A stretch of DNA of 64,000 nucleotides from Candidatus Heimdallarchaeota archaeon LC_3. Its GTDB lineage: Archaea; Asgardarchaeota; Heimdallarchaeia; Hodarchaeales; LC-3. Shown here in pieces: positions 10,158 through 18,303 of the stretch. The position numbers and the translations under genes were made by a program. Under the pieces are notes generated by a model. It had not been told where the DNA came from. It made no database searches and saw nothing but the letters and a program-made list of their open reading frames with translations. The stretch spans positions 7,250 through 71,249 of the forward strand of contig MDVS01000012.1 in the NCBI GenBank assembly GCA_001940645.1. The letters run 5' to 3'. The number at the start of each line of letters is the position of its first letter. The stretch's first letter is position 1.

Positions 10158-12370
10158 CTCAACATACTGGTCCCTCTGTTGATCCACAATACTTATTTAA
10201 AGGTGATCAATGGCATGTTATTGTTCGTGTACCAGATCTTTATGGATTATTTAGTCTCTGGTATAATTCATCTACTATTACTATTGAAAATAGTGCTCCT
10301 ATTATTGAGAATATTGATTGGTTAAATCTTGAACCAACTGGACAAGAAAATATTGATCTAGTCTACGATTATTCAGATATTAATAGTGATTTAGAGCAGC
10401 AATCGAAAATTCAGTGGTATATTAACGGTATTGAAATTAATGACCATGAAAATGAAACCTCGTTAAGCAGCATATATATAAATAGAGGTGATATCGTCTA
10501 TCTTCTAATAACACCTTTTGATGGAGAATTATTTGGTTCTACGTATAATAGTAGTGATTATACTGGTCTTCTTTATGTTAAGAATTCTTCACCCGAGGTA
10601 TTATCCGTGGAAATTAATAATCAACTTTCAACTTTTACTGATGATTCATTGAATTTAAGTTGGATTTACTTTGATTTTGATGGAGACACTGAAGATACAA
10701 ATGAAACCATTATAGAATGGTATATTAATGGGGAATTACAAACAGGTTTAACAAATTTAACGACTATAGATTCAAGCTTTACTCTTAAGAATCAAAGATG
10801 GCAGGTTGTAATTAGTGCTTATGATGGAGAAAACTATAGTATCTCTTATAATTCTCCTGCTTTATACATTCAAAATTCAATTATTTCATTAGATCAGGTT
10901 CAAATAAATACAAATGAAACTAGTATTTTGGTTAATAATACTTTATCAGCAAATTATATCCCAAATGATAAAGATAATGATTCCATAAGGCAATATATAA
11001 TTTACTGGTATCAGAATGGATCATTAAGATCAAATATTTCAAATCAAACTTTGTTAATATCCTCTACTGAGCTAGCGAAAGGAGATTATTGGTATTATAT
11101 AATTTTAGTGACTGATGACGATCAGAATTGGTCGAATAATTATACTTCTCAAATCGTTTTTATAAATAATTCAATTCCTACTATTCAAAGCTTCTTCTTT
11201 GAAGGTCCTTCTCCTACCATCCAAGATGATTTAATTATGAATTTTACATTCATAGACAATGATGATGATCAAGTTAATTTGTCTCGGATTAGATGGTTTA
11301 TTAACGGAACAGAACTAACTCAGTATGAAAATCAGACAATTTTACCAAGTAATCAGACTGAAAAAGGAAGTAATATTTTCGTTTTGTTTTATTTATTTGA
11401 TGGAGAAGATTACACAATTATCGAATTCAATAGCACTGATTTCGTTGGGTTAGTTATTATTGATAATTCTAGACCAGAAATCTTAGCGCCTTCAATTAAC
11501 AATAATCAAAACACTTATACCAATAATATTTTAATAGCTAATTGGACGTATTTCGATATCGATGGGGATCTCGAAGATACCGATCAAATTATAATTGAAT
11601 GGTACAAAAATGGGGTCTTACAACCGTTATTAACGAATTCAACTACAATTTTAGCAGAAAATACCACCAAATTAGAATCTTGGCAAATTAGAATCCAGGT
11701 GTATGATGGGAAAGATTACAGTTTTGTTAATATTTCGAGTGTATTAATAATTGAAAATTCACCCATGAGATTGATAGATATTCAAATCAACACCAATGAA
11801 ACATCAATATTCTCAGATGGATCTTTTACAGCTGATTTTCAATCTGATGATCTAGATGGAGAAATTTACACTGATTTTCAAATCTATTGGTTTCAAAATG
11901 ATGTACTTCGCTCTGATTTTTCCAATCAAACATTGATTATTCCTTTAAATGAATTACAAAAAGGGGATTATTGGTATTTCATTGTTAACGCAACAGATGG
12001 AAGTCAACCATGGTCAATAGTTTATTTATCACAAGTAATAAATGTAATTAATAAAGCACCTTCAGCTTCAGATCTTGAGTTTGTCTATAATAATGTTAAT
12101 CTAACTGATAATTCTCAAATAAGAGATTTTTATTTAGAGGATGAATTCATAGATATCGACTATATTTTTAGCGATATCGACCTTGATGTAGACAGATCCA
12201 CCATTCTTTGGTACAGAAATGGTTTATTAAGAGCTGAGTTGAATAATTCAAAAACTATATCTCCATCGTCAACTGAATCAGGAGAAATTTGGTATTTTGT
12301 TATTATCCCATTTGATGGTGATGAATTAGGTCTAATTGTCAAATCTGGATCTGTAACCATCGCAAGTGCC
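5740..12370 (+). repeat. Tandem array of about 20 Ig/PKD-like WYKNG repeats
   Basis: Within the receptor gene a module of about 98 codons recurs. Each has a strand ending in WxYxDxDGD, then WYKNG (variants WYRNN, WYKDG, WFINGT), an NNSTxIxSSxTxKGExW segment, an xxVxDGxNYS segment and a TIxNSxP linker. I count 20 distinct WY/WF cores, plus those present twice through the 770-bp duplication. The repeats are diverged in sequence, so the array is old. The pattern suggests stacked beta-sandwich domains forming a stalk on the cell surface. Confidence 0.85.
9306..10846 (+). repeat. Perfect 770-bp tandem duplication inside the receptor gene
   Basis: Bases 9306-10076 and 10076-10846 are identical as far as I can read them, giving a period of 770 bp. 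770 is not a multiple of three, so the second copy lies in another frame and the first ORF ends at 10157. Removing one copy restores a single frame from 2724 to the stop at 13804 (10,311 nt, exactly 3,437 codons). The other protein repeats here are diverged, so perfect identity marks either a very recent event or an assembly error. Confidence 0.95.
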
Positions 12371-13804
12371 CCAACAATTTTCAATCCAGGATATAACGTC
12401 CCAGAATTTACTATTTTAAGTAAAGAAGGAGTTTATGATTTATGGGTCAATGCTAGTATTACTAGTAACACTATTTTGGAAGTTGAATTCTTACCAGTTT
12501 CAATTCAGTCAGATAAAAATGTGAGCGTTTTAGCTGAAGTATTAAATTCTGAAAGGCGATTTTTCACTGTTGATAACACTGATAATCTTTGGGTTAAAAA
12601 TATCAATATATTTCAATCAACTTCAACATCGGATATTCATACATTTATAGGAAAAACAATACGATTTCATATAATTGTTTACTTTAATATTAGCAATATT
12701 ACTATAAAACGTTTTATAATTTACGATCTCGAAATTAAAGATGAGGTTGGCCCACGAACAAAAGATGTATCAATAGATTGGGATCAAGATAATCCCAATT
12801 ATATAAATTTCACAGCAGTGATCGAGGAATTCGGTTCTGTTATCGTCAATGTAACATTATTTTACACTATCACTTCCTCAAATAATCAAAGCGAATTGAG
12901 ATTAAAATCTAATCAAAATACCTTTCAGAACTCTGTTGAAATGACTCTTTCTGGTTCTGTCTACTTTGTTCAAATTCCTTACGAGATAACTAACCAACTT
13001 AATATTGTTTATTCAGTTGTAGCATTTGACAGCGCTGGTAATTGGTATGGTTCTGGTACTGATGATGATCCTAAAAACCCATCTATTGATAATTTGACAA
13101 ATAATGGTGGTTCTGGTGAAATTTTATTTACTCCTCCAGGATTAGCCTTTGAAATTGTTGCAGGAATAGTTTTAGTAATCTTGGCTATAGCAATAATCTT
13201 CACGTTTGTAGGTATCCGAAAATTCAGAAAAACTGATATTGTTGGTCTTGATATAGAAAAAGTTATGGAAGAGGCGAAAAAAATCTCTTATGAAGATATT
13301 CAAACGAATTTGAATGACCATACCCTTGGAATTGTTATTTCCACCTTTGACCAATCTCATGGTCCTTTACCTATTTTTGTTCATCCTGATATCTTGAAAG
13401 ATAATCTTGATAAATTGATAGATTTATCTGATAGATCCTTTAGTGCCACACGTTTTGTTGATGATTTTGATTCTGAAATGCATACTACATTCGACTATTC
13501 TATCGCATCCAATGTTAAAATCGTCAATTTATCTTATGGTTATTCTTTAAATCGTCCTGAAAAACGTGGTGGATCTGAAAATATAACTTTTAACATTTTG
13601 ATACACAAACCATATGATATTATAGTTTCTCAATTTTTAGAGGTCCTTAATCCTTTCATCCATGAAATTCATACCTTAATGGATAAAACTCCAGGTCAAA
13701 AAGAGCAAATTGAAGCAAAAATACAATTAATTCGTAGTGAAATATCTGCGATTTTAATGGCTCATAAAGAAATTTATGGAGATGAACCCATTGAGGAAAT
13801 TTAA
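10082..13804 (+). CDS. Giant surface receptor, C-terminal part with membrane anchor and cytoplasmic domain
   Basis: The 3' portion of the interrupted receptor. The nominal TTG start at 10082 lies inside the duplicated segment and is not a credible translation start. After further WYKNG repeats and a non-repeat extracellular segment (about 12,390-13,120) there is one membrane helix at about 13,130-13,220 (FEIVAGIVLVILAIAIIF), followed by basic residues RKFRK, so the last 190 residues should be cytoplasmic. This tail has a strand LGIVISTFD, a GPLPIFV motif, a sheet-rich middle and two long C-terminal helices, which suggests a longin/profilin-like fold; that is inference. A Rag-type GTPase gene begins 25 bp downstream, so tail and GTPase may form a receptor-switch pair. 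Confidence 0.85.
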   Translation: MSLFSQDGVFYVRDAEYRWFKNNLLTQHTGPSVDPQYLFKGDQWHVIVRVPDLYGLFSLWYNSSTITIENSAPIIENIDWLNLEPTGQENIDLVYDYSDINSDLEQQSKIQWYINGIEINDHENETSLSSIYINRGDIVYLLITPFDGELFGSTYNSSDYTGLLYVKNSSPEVLSVEINNQLSTFTDDSLNLSWIYFDFDGDTEDTNETIIEWYINGELQTGLTNLTTIDSSFTLKNQRWQVVISAYDGENYSISYNSPALYIQNSIISLDQVQINTNETSILVNNTLSANYIPNDKDNDSIRQYIIYWYQNGSLRSNISNQTLLISSTELAKGDYWYYIILVTDDDQNWSNNYTSQIVFINNSIPTIQSFFFEGPSPTIQDDLIMNFTFIDNDDDQVNLSRIRWFINGTELTQYENQTILPSNQTEKGSNIFVLFYLFDGEDYTIIEFNSTDFVGLVIIDNSRPEILAPSINNNQNTYTNNILIANWTYFDIDGDLEDTDQIIIEWYKNGVLQPLLTNSTTILAENTTKLESWQIRIQVYDGKDYSFVNISSVLIIENSPMRLIDIQINTNETSIFSDGSFTADFQSDDLDGEIYTDFQIYWFQNDVLRSDFSNQTLIIPLNELQKGDYWYFIVNATDGSQPWSIVYLSQVINVINKAPSASDLEFVYNNVNLTDNSQIRDFYLEDEFIDIDYIFSDIDLDVDRSTILWYRNGLLRAELNNSKTISPSSTESGEIWYFVIIPFDGDELGLIVKSGSVTIASAPTIFNPGYNVPEFTILSKEGVYDLWVNASITSNTILEVEFLPVSIQSDKNVSVLAEVLNSERRFFTVDNTDNLWVKNINIFQSTSTSDIHTFIGKTIRFHIIVYFNISNITIKRFIIYDLEIKDEVGPRTKDVSIDWDQDNPNYINFTAVIEEFGSVIVNVTLFYTITSSNNQSELRLKSNQNTFQNSVEMTLSGSVYFVQIPYEITNQLNIVYSVVAFDSAGNWYGSGTDDDPKNPSIDNLTNNGGSGEILFTPPGLAFEIVAGIVLVILAIAIIFTFVGIRKFRKTDIVGLDIEKVMEEAKKISYEDIQTNLNDHTLGIVISTFDQSHGPLPIFVHPDILKDNLDKLIDLSDRSFSATRFVDDFDSEMHTTFDYSIASNVKIVNLSYGYSLNRPEKRGGSENITFNILIHKPYDIIVSQFLEVLNPFIHEIHTLMDKTPGQKEQIEAKIQLIRSEISAILMAHKEIYGDEPIEEI

Positions 13805-13829
13805 AATATTATCATCGGAATAAAAAATA

Positions 13830-15665
13830 ATGTCTAGCTGGCTCAATGCTTCGGATTTGGAATCAACACTTGGTCATAAGATCTTGATCGCAGGCCTACA
13901 AGAAGCTGGAAAAACTGCTATAAAGAGGGTCTTCTTTCTACGCCAAAAAGCTGTTGATGTTGATAATCTTAAAGCAACTATCGATTATGAGCGTATGGCA
14001 GTTAAAATTAATGACACTCCATTAACAGTAGTTGATTTAGGTGGACAAAGGATTTTTATTAAAAGATTCTTGAACAGTTTTAGTCCTTTCATTTTTAATA
14101 ATGTAAAAGTCTTGATATTTGTTATAGATGTTTCCCTTAAGTCAACAAGAAATAATTCAGTACAATATTTTAGTAGTTGTTTAAATAGATTAAGTGAATT
14201 TTCAAAAGATGCTGATATATACGTTTTTTTGCACAAAAATGACTTAATTCGTAATTCAGCAAATTATGAAAGTATTCATGAACAATTAAAAGAAGAATTT
14301 CAACTGGAGTCAACAGAAAGATTAAAATTTTTTAGAACAACCATATTTGAACCATCAACGATTATTGAAGCATTTGGGAGAATTTTCGAAATCAATATTC
14401 CGTCTGCTGCTAAAAGTAAGTTTGTTAATGAACGTACAATAGGTAAAGTAGAAGAATTTGCCGATAAATTTGCAGTGATGGATTTAAATAGAAGGAAATG
14501 TCCTCAATGTGAAAATCAATTATTTGATACTGATGATGGAATAAGATGCAGTGTTTGTGATTATCATATACCAAAAATTGAAGATAAATCCATCCAAACT
14601 ACGTCTTCCTTAAAGATATCAGTAGAAGATTTACAAAAACAGTTGAATGATATTAAGGTAGAAGAAGAACCTGTCATTCGACCTCAAATCAAAGTCGATT
14701 ATGAACTTGCAGATTCCGGTGATAAGTTCTTAACCTATGGTCTTACAAATGAAGAAACAGACAAAATAATTAATTCTGAGTACAAAGATTTTTTCAATTT
14801 GTGTATTAATTTTGGAATTTCATTGAATTTATTAAAAACAATTTTATTAAAATATATTCCTAAAATGGCACCGTCAAATTTGAATATGGAAAATCCTGTG
14901 TTATATGGAATTTTTACTTCTTTCAAAAGTGGTATAATCAAAGAAAATGAGATTACAAATTTTCTCTATTATAATCAAGTATTTCCAGATTTATCCATTG
15001 AGGAATTAATGTGGAACAACTTACCAAACGTCTCTCTAGAAGATAAACCAAAAATAGATCCAGAAGCTTATTTAGAAGAAGAACCGCTTAATTCAGATCT
15101 AATAGTATTATCTTCGGAAGAAAATTTAGGAGTAAAATTATTTCCGGAAGATTATAATGGAGTACTTACCTTCTACAAAGGTAAAAGAAGAATAGACCAG
15201 AAATCAGTTTCTTATGACATTACCGAATCCGATCTAAAATATTTATTGATATTCGAAGTAAATTTACCTGTTAAATCTGACATAAAAGAATTCGTTGAAA
15301 AAAGTGCAAAAATAATATTGAAGGATTTTCAAAAAATTAAACCGAAGACGAGTGCTGTAGATCAGGCATTTGGTGTATTACAGGATTTGAGTGCTACTCC
15401 AAAAAAGAAAGAATTTGGCCCAGAGAAATTAGTAGAAAACAGTGAGATTTTTTATAGGATTATAATCGAAAATTCATCTTTTGAGATTGCTTTTACAAAA
15501 CAAGATCGTGATTTCGGAAAAGTAAATGGTCCAATTACGATAACGGCTCCACAACTCTTCCAAGAAATAAAGTCGAAAACTTTAATATCCACTCTTATAT
15601 CTGAAGATGATTTGATGTATTCTGTTCTTGAATTGTTTAACAAATTTGATGCCCTTGTAAATTAA
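13830..15665 (+). CDS. Rag-type GTPase with zinc ribbon and long C-terminal extension
   Basis: A 611-residue multidomain GTPase. The G domain has P-loop GLQEAGKT (22-29), switch I threonine T50, DLGGQ (69-73) and HKND (135-138). The FIFNNVKVLIFVIDV and YFSSCLNRLSEFSKDADI segments match Rag/Gtr-type GTPases. A four-cysteine zinc ribbon follows (C224, C227, C240, C243). Residues 262-278 could form a short coiled coil. The remaining 300 residues are unfamiliar and contain an acidic helical part and an alpha/beta part near the C-terminus (about 400-610). It is twice the length of a plain Rag protein. It starts 25 bp after the receptor gene on the same strand and is very probably cotranscribed with it. 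G motifs are certain; the biological role is not known. Confidence 0.88.
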   Translation: MSSWLNASDLESTLGHKILIAGLQEAGKTAIKRVFFLRQKAVDVDNLKATIDYERMAVKINDTPLTVVDLGGQRIFIKRFLNSFSPFIFNNVKVLIFVIDVSLKSTRNNSVQYFSSCLNRLSEFSKDADIYVFLHKNDLIRNSANYESIHEQLKEEFQLESTERLKFFRTTIFEPSTIIEAFGRIFEINIPSAAKSKFVNERTIGKVEEFADKFAVMDLNRRKCPQCENQLFDTDDGIRCSVCDYHIPKIEDKSIQTTSSLKISVEDLQKQLNDIKVEEEPVIRPQIKVDYELADSGDKFLTYGLTNEETDKIINSEYKDFFNLCINFGISLNLLKTILLKYIPKMAPSNLNMENPVLYGIFTSFKSGIIKENEITNFLYYNQVFPDLSIEELMWNNLPNVSLEDKPKIDPEAYLEEEPLNSDLIVLSSEENLGVKLFPEDYNGVLTFYKGKRRIDQKSVSYDITESDLKYLLIFEVNLPVKSDIKEFVEKSAKIILKDFQKIKPKTSAVDQAFGVLQDLSATPKKKEFGPEKLVENSEIFYRIIIENSSFEIAFTKQDRDFGKVNGPITITAPQLFQEIKSKTLISTLISEDDLMYSVLELFNKFDALVN

Positions 15666-15891
15666 TCAAATCATTTAAACAATTCTGAAACTAAAAGAAG
15701 ATAAATCAGACTAGTTAAAATTATTAACTTTTACACTGAAAAAATTATTTTTTGTTACTACCGGACTCAACTTAGTTTATATTTTTGAGCTATTACTTAC
15801 GGGAACAATACATTTTTTTTTGTGTAGTAAAAGGTTTTTTAAAGAATTCATTAATTTTGACCTCCTATTATTAAAAGGAATTAACATTATC

Positions 15892-16164
15892 ATGGAAGAC
15901 AAGAAATGTATTCATTTGGATGTCATTAAAGACGTAGAGCCATCAGCTGATGGTTGCGAAGATTGCTTACCTATGGGTGATACTTGGGTTCATTTAAGAA
16001 TGTGTAGAGTATGTGGACATGTAGGTTGTTGTGATAATTCAAAAAACACTCATTCTACTAAACATTATCATCAAACAAAACACCAAGTTATGCAATCACA
16101 CGAACCAGGTGAAACATGGTATTGGTGTTATGAATGCAATGTGATATTTGAATTAAATAATTAA
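15892..16164 (+). CDS. Stand-alone UBP-type zinc finger protein
   Basis: A 90-residue protein starting MEDKKCIHLD. The layout CxH near the N-terminus, CEDC, CRVCGHVGCCD, HxxxxxHxxxxKH and HExGETWYWCYEC is that of the UBP/zf-UBP family, which in eukaryotes binds the free C-terminus of ubiquitin and in prokaryotes is found as single-domain proteins. The WYWC segment corresponds to the family's conserved aromatic and cysteine residues. An in-frame ATG-less TTG/GTG extension to 15820 exists, but the ATG at 15892 begins exactly at the domain and has a TATA-like tattattaaaagg about 24 nt upstream. The gene stands alone, followed by a T-tract. Whether it binds an archaeal ubiquitin-like protein cannot be told from sequence. 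Confidence 0.85.
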   Translation: MEDKKCIHLDVIKDVEPSADGCEDCLPMGDTWVHLRMCRVCGHVGCCDNSKNTHSTKHYHQTKHQVMQSHEPGETWYWCYECNVIFELNN

Positions 16165-16170
16165 GTGCAG

Positions 16171-16179
16171 TTTTTTTTT
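16171..16179 (+). terminator. Poly-T terminator after the UBP zinc finger gene
   Basis: Nine consecutive T residues begin 7 nt after the stop codon, the usual signal for archaeal transcription termination. No stem-loop is needed or seen. Confidence 0.6.
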
Positions 16180-16254
16180 CTGATTGAAATTATGTATGTT
16201 TTTGGTTCAATTAAATAAATTAAGTAATGTTTAAGAGTTGATTATTGGAGTTTA

Positions 16255-16827
16255 TTGTATTCTATGTCTATTATTCAACTTATACTAAATGAACATAAAG
16301 TAATTGTACAATATATTCAATTAATTAATAATATTATTCTGAATCTTAAAAATAAAAAAGAAATTGGTATGGATGATATAAATTTTATTGTAGAATTCTA
16401 CAGGAATTATATTGATAAGCATCACCATAAATTAGAAGAAATTGTGTTTCCTTTACTCATGAAAAATAATTCCATTGAAACAGAAGGTATTATCGAGCTT
16501 ATAATTAATGAACATGATATGGGAGGAGATTTTATTACAGAAATTGGTCGATTAATTCAAAATGGAGATGAATTCTTTTCTCAATCTTTGGATTCCCTTA
16601 CCTCACTTCTTCATCGCTTTGCATTTTCAATGACAAACCACATTGAAAAGGAAAACAAATTTTTGCAGAATTTGTTAACCAAACAGATTGATCAGTTTTC
16701 AATTATTGATCTGAATAATGAAACAAAAAATATTGAACATATCATTCTAGAAGACGATAAAAAAGAATTTTTCGAAATTAAAATTGAAGAACTCTTAAAA
16801 TATTATAAAACTCCAATTTACAACTGA
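16255..16827 (+). CDS. Hemerythrin-like HHE domain protein
   Basis: A 190-residue four-helix protein of the hemerythrin HHE type. Candidate iron ligands are H14 (NEHK), H56/H57 and E61 (KHHHKLEEIVFP), H87 (NEHDMGG) and the histidine and glutamate of NHIEKEN, in the order expected for the family. Such proteins bind a di-iron centre and sense or carry oxygen, NO or iron. The last 40 residues extend beyond the bundle and are acidic. The start is uncertain: TTG at 16255, or ATG at 16264 which is 13 nt from a GGAG. It follows the zinc finger gene but a T-tract separates them. Confidence 0.85.
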   Translation: MYSMSIIQLILNEHKVIVQYIQLINNIILNLKNKKEIGMDDINFIVEFYRNYIDKHHHKLEEIVFPLLMKNNSIETEGIIELIINEHDMGGDFITEIGRLIQNGDEFFSQSLDSLTSLLHRFAFSMTNHIEKENKFLQNLLTKQIDQFSIIDLNNETKNIEHIILEDDKKEFFEIKIEELLKYYKTPIYN

Positions 16828-16902
16828 TAAAAAGAGATATCTCCTCATATTAACTCTCATTATTATAATTACATCTTTTTATGTATTATATATGGATAAA
16901 AA

Positions 16903-16913
16903 GCTTTTATTTT
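16903..16913 (+). promoter_or_regulatory. TATA box of the M20 peptidase gene
   Basis: The element gcttttatttt is centred 27 nt upstream of the ATG at 16935 and is preceded by an A-rich, BRE-like stretch. The spacing suggests a leaderless transcript and supports that start codon. A second AT-rich element (tattatatatgg) lies further upstream. Confidence 0.5.
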
Positions 16914-16934
16914 ATTCATTAAATCTTAATATCT

Positions 16935-18290
16935 ATGAGTTCTCCCATTAAAAATTATTTAAAACAACTTATAGCTTTTCAATCAGTTAGTTCTGATCCT
17001 GAGAAAGGGAATATTAGTAGGAAGACAGCTGAATTCATTATAAAGCAATTTAAAAATTTGGGTGCTGAAACTAAATTAGTAGAAAATGAATTAACTGGAA
17101 AAAATCCTTTATTATTTGCTAAATTTATAACCGATGAAAATATGCCTACTATATTGTGTTACAGTCATTATGATGTTCAACCTGCATCAATTGATGATGG
17201 ATGGGATACAGATCCATATAATATGATAGAAAAAGAAGATGAGGGGTATTTATATGGGCGAGGAGTAAATGATGATAAAGGACCTATTGCATCTGCTTAT
17301 TTTGCTGTTAAAGAATTAATAGAAGAGGGTACCAATTGTAATGTAGCTTTCTTATATGAAGGTGAGGAAGAAAGTGGATCTGATGGGTTTGAAGATACCG
17401 TGAAAAAGAATAAAGACTTTTTTGGAAAGATTGATGGTATTTTAATTCTTGATACTTCTTGGTTTGGAGATAATAGACCATCAATGGATTATGGATTTAG
17501 AGGGATAGCATATCTGGGTATTGAAATATCTGGACCAAATAAAGATCAACATTCAGGTTTTGTAGGGGGATCTATTAGAGAACCCATGGCAGATTTGATA
17601 TTTGTTATGTCCAAACTAATAACTCCAGATGGTAAAATTCTTATTGACAGTTTTTTTGATGATGTAAAAGAAGTAACAGATGAAGAAGAAAAGTTATATG
17701 AAAATGTTGAATTCGATTTGGATGATTTTGTGGATTACTTGGGAAAAAGGATATTACTAGTAGAAGATGCAAAAACAACGTTGATGAATATGTGGAGAAA
17801 CCCTTCCTTATCCTTTCATGGTATTCAAGGTGCATTTAGTGGAATTGGTAGTAAAACGGTTGTTCCTGCAAAAGTTATGGGGAAAGTAAGCATGAGATTA
17901 GTACCAGATCAAAATTCGAAAGAAATTGCAGAATTAACAAAGAAATATATTAAAAAAGCTTTCAAAGATTTAAATTCCCCTAACTCTCTTAAGGTAAAAA
18001 CTTTGGGGATTGGTGATTGGTGGTATGGGGATGTAGAAAATTTCTTATTCAAAGCTGGACAGAAAGCTATTAAAGAGTATTGGAATATTGATCCATCATT
18101 TACACGTTCAGGTGGTTCTATACCTATAATTCCTTTTTTGGAAAAACTATTTTCTGCACCAGCCATGGGATTAGGAATAGGCCAATCTACTGATGGAGCA
18201 CACTCACAAAATGAAAGAATCAGGATTAAGAATCTAATAGGTGGAAAAGAAGTAATAAAAAGAATCTTTAAAGAAATTTCCAATCAATAA
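16935..18290 (+). CDS. M20 family metallopeptidase (dipeptidase-like)
   Basis: A 451-residue cytosolic zinc peptidase of the M20/CNDP type. Metal ligands appear in SHYDVQP (H78, with D80), GRGVNDDKGP (D113, bridging), EGEEESGS (E144 catalytic base, E145 ligand), DTSW (D173) and a final DGAHSQNE histidine near residue 425. The central dimerisation domain includes QHSG (about 210). Length and motif order match dipeptidases and carnosinase-like enzymes; the exact substrate cannot be told. It likely helps degrade imported or internal peptides. It is convergent with the ABC transporter genes, with only 13 bp between stop codons. Confidence 0.9.
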   Translation: MSSPIKNYLKQLIAFQSVSSDPEKGNISRKTAEFIIKQFKNLGAETKLVENELTGKNPLLFAKFITDENMPTILCYSHYDVQPASIDDGWDTDPYNMIEKEDEGYLYGRGVNDDKGPIASAYFAVKELIEEGTNCNVAFLYEGEEESGSDGFEDTVKKNKDFFGKIDGILILDTSWFGDNRPSMDYGFRGIAYLGIEISGPNKDQHSGFVGGSIREPMADLIFVMSKLITPDGKILIDSFFDDVKEVTDEEEKLYENVEFDLDDFVDYLGKRILLVEDAKTTLMNMWRNPSLSFHGIQGAFSGIGSKTVVPAKVMGKVSMRLVPDQNSKEIAELTKKYIKKAFKDLNSPNSLKVKTLGIGDWWYGDVENFLFKAGQKAIKEYWNIDPSFTRSGGSIPIIPFLEKLFSAPAMGLGIGQSTDGAHSQNERIRIKNLIGGKEVIKRIFKEISNQ

Positions 18291-18303
18291 TCAAAAAATT
18301 CTA

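Noticed and set aside
5740..12370. CRISPR-like or DNA satellite repeat
   Set aside because: The periodicity of about 293 bp is a diverged protein repeat, not short identical DNA repeats with spacers.
13985..14236. 83-residue minus-strand ORF
   Set aside because: Antisense to the G domain of the second Rag-type GTPase.
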